Shown piece after piece: positions 17,451-21,863 of a stretch of 21,863 nucleotides of DNA. Both the position numbers and the translations under genes were made by a program. The DNA lies in the NCBI GenBank assembly GCA_025201865.1, contig MU602862.1, forward strand, positions 8,161 to 30,023, written 5' to 3'. Within the stretch, counting starts at the first letter, position 1; every line of letters starts with the position of its first letter. The notes beneath the pieces were generated by a model. That model saw only the letters and a list, made by a program, of their open reading frames with translations, ran no database searches and was not told the DNA's origin. Source of the DNA: Ramicandelaber brevisporus (taxonomy: Eukaryota > Kickxellomycota > Ramicandelaberales > Ramicandelaberaceae).

Positions 17451-18902
17451 TTAAATTGACATGTTAAACTTAAATGGATGTGCCTGCAGTGTGGTTAAAT
17501 TAACCAAGGCAACAGTTCCAGTCTCTGCAAAGCTCGGAACCATAACCACACGAACGACCGACTCCTTCTCCATATCCTCTCTAGGGCTCGGATTGTGCTG
17601 GCGCATGATCGATGTTGCGAACTCCGGTTGATTGCCCACAAAGTAAATGTGAGGACACTTGTCAGCTTCCAGTACAAACGGATCCGAATCGGCATATGGG
17701 AATGACAGCAGCGTATCTGGGGAAGTTGGCGACAGGTGTCTCCATAGCAAGGTATGCTCTGCAGCAACGAGACGAGAAGCCACATCGCAAGACTTGACGA
17801 TGTCATCAACGGTTTGGCCAGCAACACCGAGCAGCTGCACACCGTCAATATCGAGGTGCTGAGGGTTGGTGATGCATCGGAAATCTCTAGCAAGAGAAGC
17901 ACGTGGAAGTAAAGCGGAGTGGAGCTGCTGCTGTGGTAGAGTTACTGTGGACGGATCTGTGGCACCTGGCATGAGGTCGACACTTGTGACGGATGCCCAT
18001 TGTGAGAGGGTTTCGTCAAGTGTATCGAGAGCCTGGTCAATGTCAGTTTTATCAGTGCCATCAGGAACTGCTGGAATGTTGACTGAATTGCCGGCTACAA
18101 TGACTTTGACAATGCGAGAGCTGAGTTGATCCAATGCGCCTAGTGTACCATTTGAACCACAAATGAAGGTTGTGAGCGTTTGTAACCACAGTGCAGATTT
18201 CGCTGTTGATGAGCCAATGTTTAGACCAGACATCAGCAGTACATATTTGGCCGACATGTCAAACCCACTGTTTGACGCAATGTTATCATTATCCTCGTCG
18301 TTTGCACCATCAAACACTGGCTTGATCCCCGGGAACTGTCTCGGAATCTTTACTTGTCCAGGCAAATCCGCAAAGCACACTTCCAAAACCTCAAACGTAC
18401 TGTCTGATTCCACACCCAAGAATCCAGCAATAACTCCCGTCACCAGCAACTTGTTTTCCAGCACATCTCCACTCAGCGTGATTCTTCCCGACTCATCTTC
18501 CAATGTCAGTTCATCATCTTGGCCCGTGTACTTGTCGAGCTTAGGTGGCATTTGGACGTGCAAATTGGTTTTCAAATCGTCAATCACATTTGGCTTCTTG
18601 GCCATTTCGCGATACACTGTGCCAATTATAAAACATGGCTTCATGGTTGGAACGTTGAGCACTTTGGGGATATATGTGGCCTGCGGCGGCTGATCTTGGT
18701 TTGGTGAAGAGAGGACTTCACGCCAGTATTCGCGGCAGTTGGCAAGGACGATGGGTTTAAGGGCAGCCAGGCGGTAGTAGTACATGTGGGCGAACTGGCG
18801 CTTGTAATTACGCTCGCGTATAATGTACTTTTGGAGACGATCGCCGTCCAGAGTTGAGTCAAACTCTGCAGCTGGTCGTGCTCCAACCGATGCTGAAGTC
18901 AT
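17451..18902 (-). CDS. POLD2: DNA polymerase delta small (B) subunit
   Basis: 483 residues from the ATG at 18902, close to the length of yeast Pol31 and S. pombe Cdc1. The N-terminal helical part (FAHMYYYRLAALKP) is followed by an OB-type region with the conserved YTGQDDELTLEDESGR (near 125-140), and then the inactive phosphoesterase-like domain (YVLLMSGLNIG, HLDIDGVQLLGVAGQ, and a C-terminal strand ending HPFKFNMSI). This subunit links the catalytic subunit of polymerase delta to its other subunits for lagging-strand synthesis. The frame runs upstream only to a GTG at 19016 through a Gln run encoded by the CAA leader, so the first ATG is preferred. The 242-bp array starts 108 bp upstream of the ATG. 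Confidence 0.92.
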   Translation of the reverse strand: MTSASVGARPAAEFDSTLDGDRLQKYIIRERNYKRQFAHMYYYRLAALKPIVLANCREYWREVLSSPNQDQPPQATYIPKVLNVPTMKPCFIIGTVYREMAKKPNVIDDLKTNLHVQMPPKLDKYTGQDDELTLEDESGRITLSGDVLENKLLVTGVIAGFLGVESDSTFEVLEVCFADLPGQVKIPRQFPGIKPVFDGANDEDNDNIASNSGFDMSAKYVLLMSGLNIGSSTAKSALWLQTLTTFICGSNGTLGALDQLSSRIVKVIVAGNSVNIPAVPDGTDKTDIDQALDTLDETLSQWASVTSVDLMPGATDPSTVTLPQQQLHSALLPRASLARDFRCITNPQHLDIDGVQLLGVAGQTVDDIVKSCDVASRLVAAEHTLLWRHLSPTSPDTLLSFPYADSDPFVLEADKCPHIYFVGNQPEFATSIMRQHNPSPREDMEKESVVRVVMVPSFAETGTVALVNLTTLQAHPFKFNMSI

Positions 18903-18920
18903 TCTCTGTTGATTTGTTTT

Positions 18921-18947
18921 TTGTTGTTGTTGTTGTTGTTGTTGTTT
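18921..18947 (-). repeat. CAA trinucleotide run in the POLD2 leader
   Basis: Eight or so CAA triplets in mRNA sense (TTG on the plus strand) lie about 20-45 nt upstream of the POLD2 ATG. Confidence 0.85.
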
Positions 18948-19010
18948 TCTTGCTGTGGATCTTGCCAGAAGCCTGTGTGTGTGCGATTTGTTTGTTTGTG
19001 CCCGCAGTCT

Positions 19011-20694
19011 GAACACAGAGGAGAAACTCAGAAATCGAGCAGATTAAACACTCGAGACTTGTGAATGATCCACATTGATCAACATCATTCACAATTCTAC
19101 TTGATGGACACTATTATTATTGGAAAGTAAAAGAGTACAGTTTTTAAGGATTAGACAGGGTAGAAGCTGGAGGACGAGTCGGCCCTTGTGCCAGCGAAGT
19201 GTAATTCGGCAGTGGATCGACTGATACAACTTGGTGATTAGATTTTTTTTTTGAACACAGAGGAGAAACTCAGAAATCGAGCAGATTAAACACTCGAGAC
19301 TTGTGAATGATCCACATTGATCAACATCATTCACAATTCTACTTGATGGACACTATTATTATTGGAAAGTAAAAGAGTACAGTTTTTAAGGATTAGACAG
19401 GGTAGAAGCTGGAGGACGAGTCGGCCCTTGTGCCAGCGAAGTGTAATTCGGCAGTGGATCGACTGATACAACTTGGTGATTAGATTTTTTTTTTGAACAC
19501 AGAGGAGAAACTCAGAAATCGAGCAGATTAAACACTCGAGACTTGTGAATGATCCACATTGATCAACATCATTCACAATTCTACTTGATGGACACTATTA
19601 TTATTGGAAAGTAAAAGAGTACAGTTTTTAAGGATTAGACAGGGTAGAAGCTGGAGGACGAGTCGGCCCTTGTGCCAGCGAAGTGTAATTCGGCAGTGGA
19701 TCGACTGATACAACTTGGTGATTAGATTTTTTTTTTGAACACAGAGGAGAAACTCAGAAATCGAGCAGATTAAACACTCGAGACTTGTGAATGATCCACA
19801 TTGATCAACATCATTCACAATTCTACTTGATGGACACTATTATTATTGGAAAGTAAAAGAGTACAGTTTTTAAGGATTAGACAGGGTAGAAGCTGGAGGA
19901 CGAGTCGGCCCTTGTGCCAGCGAAGTGTAATTCGGCAGTGGATCGACTGATACAACTTGGTGATTAGATTTTTTTTTTGAACACAGAGGAGAAACTCAGA
20001 AATCGAGCAGATTAAACACTCGAGACTTGTGAATGATCCACATTGATCAACATCATTCACAATTCTACTTGATGGACACTATTATTATTGGAAAGTAAAA
20101 GAGTACAGTTTTTAAGGATTAGACAGGGTAGAAGCTGGAGGACGAGTCGGCCCTTGTGCCAGCGAAGTGTAATTCGGCAGTGGATCGACTGATACAACTT
20201 GGTGATTAGATTTTTTTTTTGAACACAGAGGAGAAACTCAGAAATCGAGCAGATTAAACACTCGAGACTTGTGAATGATCCACATTGATCAACATCATTC
20301 ACAATTCTACTTGATGGACACTATTATTATTGGAAAGTAAAAGAGTACAGTTTTTAAGGATTAGACAGGGTAGAAGCTGGAGGACGAGTCGGCCCTTGTG
20401 CCAGCGAAGTGTAATTCGGCAGTGGATCGACTGATACAACTTGGTGATTAGATTTTTTTTTTGAACACAGAGGAGAAACTCAGAAATCGAGCAGATTAAA
20501 CACTCGAGACTTGTGAATGATCCACATTGATCAACATCATTCACAATTCTACTTGATGGACACTATTATTATTGGAAAGTAAAAGAGTACAGTTTTTAAG
20601 GATTAGACAGGGTAGAAGCTGGAGGACGAGTCGGCCCTTGTGCCAGCGAAGTGTAATTCGGCAGTGGATCGACTGATACAACTTGGTGATTAGA
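19011..20694 (-). repeat. Tandem array: seven copies of a 242-bp unit derived from a gene 3' end
   Basis: Units start (plus coordinates) at 19011, 19253, 19495, 19737, 19979, 20221 and 20463. The first six end in a T10 tract; the seventh ends at 20694 without it. By eye all copies are identical. On the minus strand unit 7 continues the open frame of the neighbouring small membrane-protein gene: it supplies the last 32 codons, the stop (20598-20596) and 133 nt beyond. The other units repeat that 3' end, each separated from the previous one by A10 (minus sense). Identity implies recent expansion or efficient homogenisation. The unit holds an inverted repeat (see separate entry). The array also forms the upstream region of POLD2. 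Confidence 0.95.
19056..19097. repeat. Inverted repeat in each 242-bp unit
   Basis: GACTTGTGAATGAT (19056-19069) and ATCATTCACAATTC (19084-19097) pair as a 14-bp stem with one mismatch, the inner 11 bp being perfect, around a 14-nt loop that contains TTGATCAA. The same structure recurs every 242 bp, seven times, in the trailer of the small membrane-protein gene. Confidence 0.8.
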
Positions 20695-21219
20695 ATCGAT
20701 ATGGACATGTTCTGGCATTGACCTGATAAATGTCCTCGCTGGTCGCGGTTCTCGCACTCTCGCTGTTGGCGCATCCTGCATCAAATCTGCAGCCCATCCG
20801 GCACTCGGTGCATCTTGTAACAACACATCGTTGTTATTGGCCTGCTCATCTCGGCTCTCTCCGCGATCATGACATCCAAACAGATTATTCAATCCAGAAT
20901 ACACTGAACAGCCAGCACAGACTATCATACAATAGAATAGAACCGTGAGCTCCGTTGTTTTAAACTTCCCTTGATTGCCAAGTGCACCCCACAGTAGACC
21001 TGCTGCAACGCCAAAGAGAACCAGACAACCCAGCAGGTGTTTAGTAAATAAGATTTACCTCCTTTATTCTATTCTGACCTTTTAGGCAGAGACTCATCCT
21101 TTCACACCGCCTTGATACAAGACCACGGGGGCTTTTCTTCTACACACACACAATAACCATCTTTAATAGCAAACTTTAAATAGCAGGTCGCCACGAAACT
21201 CCTTCCAGCTCCTCCCCAT
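20596..21219 (-). pseudogene. Small putative membrane-protein gene interrupted by a 143-bp insertion
   Basis: On the minus strand the ATG at 21219 opens a frame for 38 nt. It is then broken by an insertion (21181-21039) and resumes in the same frame to the stop at 20596. Without the insertion and one target-site copy it is 474 nt, 157 residues. The protein would have two hydrophobic segments (residues about 12-28, LLGCLVLFGVAAGLLWG, and about 44-62, LTVLFYCMIVCAGCSVY) and a polar tail with PLPNY and RPPAS near the end. No family is recognised. As it stands, translation from 21219 stops inside the insertion. A shorter product from the ATG at 20928 (110 residues) would keep part of the second segment. 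The last 32 codons lie in unit 7 of the array. Coding status is supported by the partial duplicate, where this frame is conserved better than its flank. Confidence 0.6.
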
Positions 21220-21382
21220 TGTCACAACCTGTTCAACGTATGCTTTTTTGTTGTTATTTCGGTATTGCTTTTGGAGTAGCAAGAATAAGAGTAGAAAGTT
21301 CCAGCGGGAGAAAAGTATGCTGAACTTTTTGGAGTGTCACGAGTTTATTAACGACAGAGAGAAGATGGCCCCAGGACAGTAG
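20985..21382. repeat. Direct duplication, copy A (with insertion)
   Basis: From CACCCCACAG at 20985 to the shared end CCCCAGGACAGT, this block matches 21621-21863 once the 143-bp insert is removed. It contains the 5' end of the small membrane-protein gene and its upstream sequence. There are about nine substitutions and one 3-bp indel, nearly all upstream of the ATG. Confidence 0.9.
21039..21181. mobile_element. 143-bp insertion flanked by a 7-bp target-site duplication
   Basis: AGCAGGT occurs on both sides (21032-21038 and 21182-21188), while the duplicate at 21621-21863 has a single AGCAGGT and no insert. The insert is AT-rich at its ends and has a short AC run (21144-21151, approximate). 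It has no coding frame and no clear terminal inverted repeats beyond a few bases. It may be a MITE-like, SINE-like or introner-like element; the class is not decided. On the plus strand it begins GT and ends AG when the boundary is placed inside the duplicated AGGT. Confidence 0.75.
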
Positions 21383-21498
21383 TTTTGCCAAGTGGTCACC
21401 CAGATCGAGCTGTCAATCCGATTATTGCTGTGTCACAGTATTAATTTGTTTGTTCATTCATTTAAAAGGTATTTATGTGGAGAGCAGCATCTGTCAAA
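21383..21498. other. Spacer between the two duplicated blocks
   Basis: 116 bp upstream of copy A and downstream of the copy B frame. It is AT-rich with no repeat or frame that I can support. Confidence 0.5.
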
Positions 21499-21705
21499 CT
21501 ACCTTGCATTCACCAATGTCACACGTGCAACCTCACCAAATACACGTTTTGAAAGATGATTGTGCAGAATAACGGATTGCGTTTGCTGAGATTGCAATGA
21601 AAATAATAAACCAATTTTTTCACCCCACAGTAGACCTGCTGCAACGCCAAAGAGAACCAGACAGCCCAGCAGGTCGCCACGAAACTCCTTCCAGCTCCTC
21701 CCCAT
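21499..21705 (-). pseudogene. Partial duplicate of the small membrane-protein gene, fused to unrelated sequence
   Basis: The ATG at 21705 gives the same first 28 residues as the neighbouring gene, including the whole first hydrophobic segment. The homology then ends and 40 unrelated residues follow to a stop at 21499. It could be a 68-residue chimeric product, or the GTGAAA at the break could be a splice donor to an unseen exon, or it may be a dead fragment. The only difference in the shared coding part is a synonymous Gly codon (GGT/GGC). Confidence 0.5.
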
Positions 21706-21863
21706 TGTCACGACCTGTTCAGCGTGTGCTGTTCTGTTATTTCGGTATTGCTTTTGGAGTAGCAAGAATAAGAATAGAAAGTTCCAGCGAGAGAAAAGTA
21801 TGCTGAACTTTTTGAAGTGTCACGAGTTTATTAACGACAGAGAGAAGATGGCCCCAGGACAGT
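21621..21863. repeat. Direct duplication, copy B (empty site, runs off the window)
   Basis: This is the second copy of the 5' block, 486 bp away measured start codon to start codon (21219 and 21705). The homology ends at the last visible base, so the duplication may extend further. It stops sharply at 21621, just inside codon 29 of the gene. Confidence 0.9.

Noticed and set aside
19089-20544. Six identical 81-codon minus-strand frames, one per 242-bp unit
   Set aside because: Each begins at GTG rather than ATG, is longer (246 nt) than the unit and reads across the trailer and the A10 junction. The unit length is not a multiple of three. They are artefacts of the repeat.
19011-20694. CRISPR array or tandem small-RNA genes ending in a Pol III T-run
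   Set aside because: There are no variable spacers between repeats. The T10 tract looked like a Pol III terminator, but no box A/box B, 5S or snRNA sequence is recognisable, and on the minus strand the unit is the 3' end of a protein-coding frame.
21000-21090. Minus-strand intron GAG|GTAAAT...TACTAAAC...TTGCAG spanning the insertion edge
   Set aside because: The branch-site-like TACTAAAC and the acceptor are attractive, but splicing from the nearest upstream ATG gives the wrong phase and would remove the first hydrophobic segment, so it does not rescue the gene.
21597-21806. Plus-strand 69-codon frame in copy B
   Set aside because: It is open in both copies, but most differences between them would change amino acids, and the minus-strand frame is better conserved over its coding part. 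Kept only as a caveat to the introner idea.

Overview
This looks like about 21.9 kb of nuclear DNA from a fungus, probably an early-diverging lineage rather than a yeast or ordinary ascomycete. The fungal call rests on a Chs7-type chitin synthase export chaperone, a nuclear-encoded Rieske protein and a mitochondrial methionyl-tRNA synthetase with presequences, a SAGA Sgf73/ataxin-7 subunit, a shugoshin, and sparse introns of GTATGT...AG type. Proteins are rich in Ser, Gln, Ala and Thr runs, and upstream regions are rich in pyrimidine and CAA tracts. The lineage is an inference, since no rRNA or other marker is present.

Layout: 1-1284 (+) is the 3' part of an unrecognised low-complexity protein gene. 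1657-4910 (-) is a two-exon gene for a RING...BRCT-BRCT protein that reads as a BARD1-like protein. It is divergent from a shugoshin-like gene (5489-6436, +), which converges on an Spp2-type G-patch splicing factor gene (6485-7507, -). Divergent from that is the SGF73/ataxin-7 gene (8168-10531, +), then an F-box/LRR-like gene (10794-12530, +) and CHS7 (12962-13861, +). RIP1 (Rieske, 14071-15261, -, two exons) and mitochondrial MetRS (15589-17406, +) are divergent across about 330 bp. MetRS converges on the DNA polymerase delta small-subunit gene (17451-18902, -).

The last 2.9 kb is unstable. Seven copies of a 242-bp unit (19011-20694) turn out, on the minus strand, to be the 3' end (last 32 codons, stop and 133 nt of trailer) of a small putative membrane-protein gene, joined head to tail through an A10 tract. 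The 5' part of the same gene is interrupted at codon 13 by a 143-bp insertion with a 7-bp target-site duplication. A second partial copy of its 5' end at 21621-21863 lacks the insertion and serves as the empty site.

Most genes are housekeeping: DNA repair and replication (BARD1-like, POLD2), chromosome segregation (shugoshin), transcription and splicing (Sgf73, Spp2), mitochondrial respiration and translation (RIP1, MetRS) and cell-wall traffic (Chs7). The observations most worth checking are the BARD1-like protein, the poly(A)-jointed array, the insertion with its empty site, and the mRNA-sense CAA-repeat leaders.
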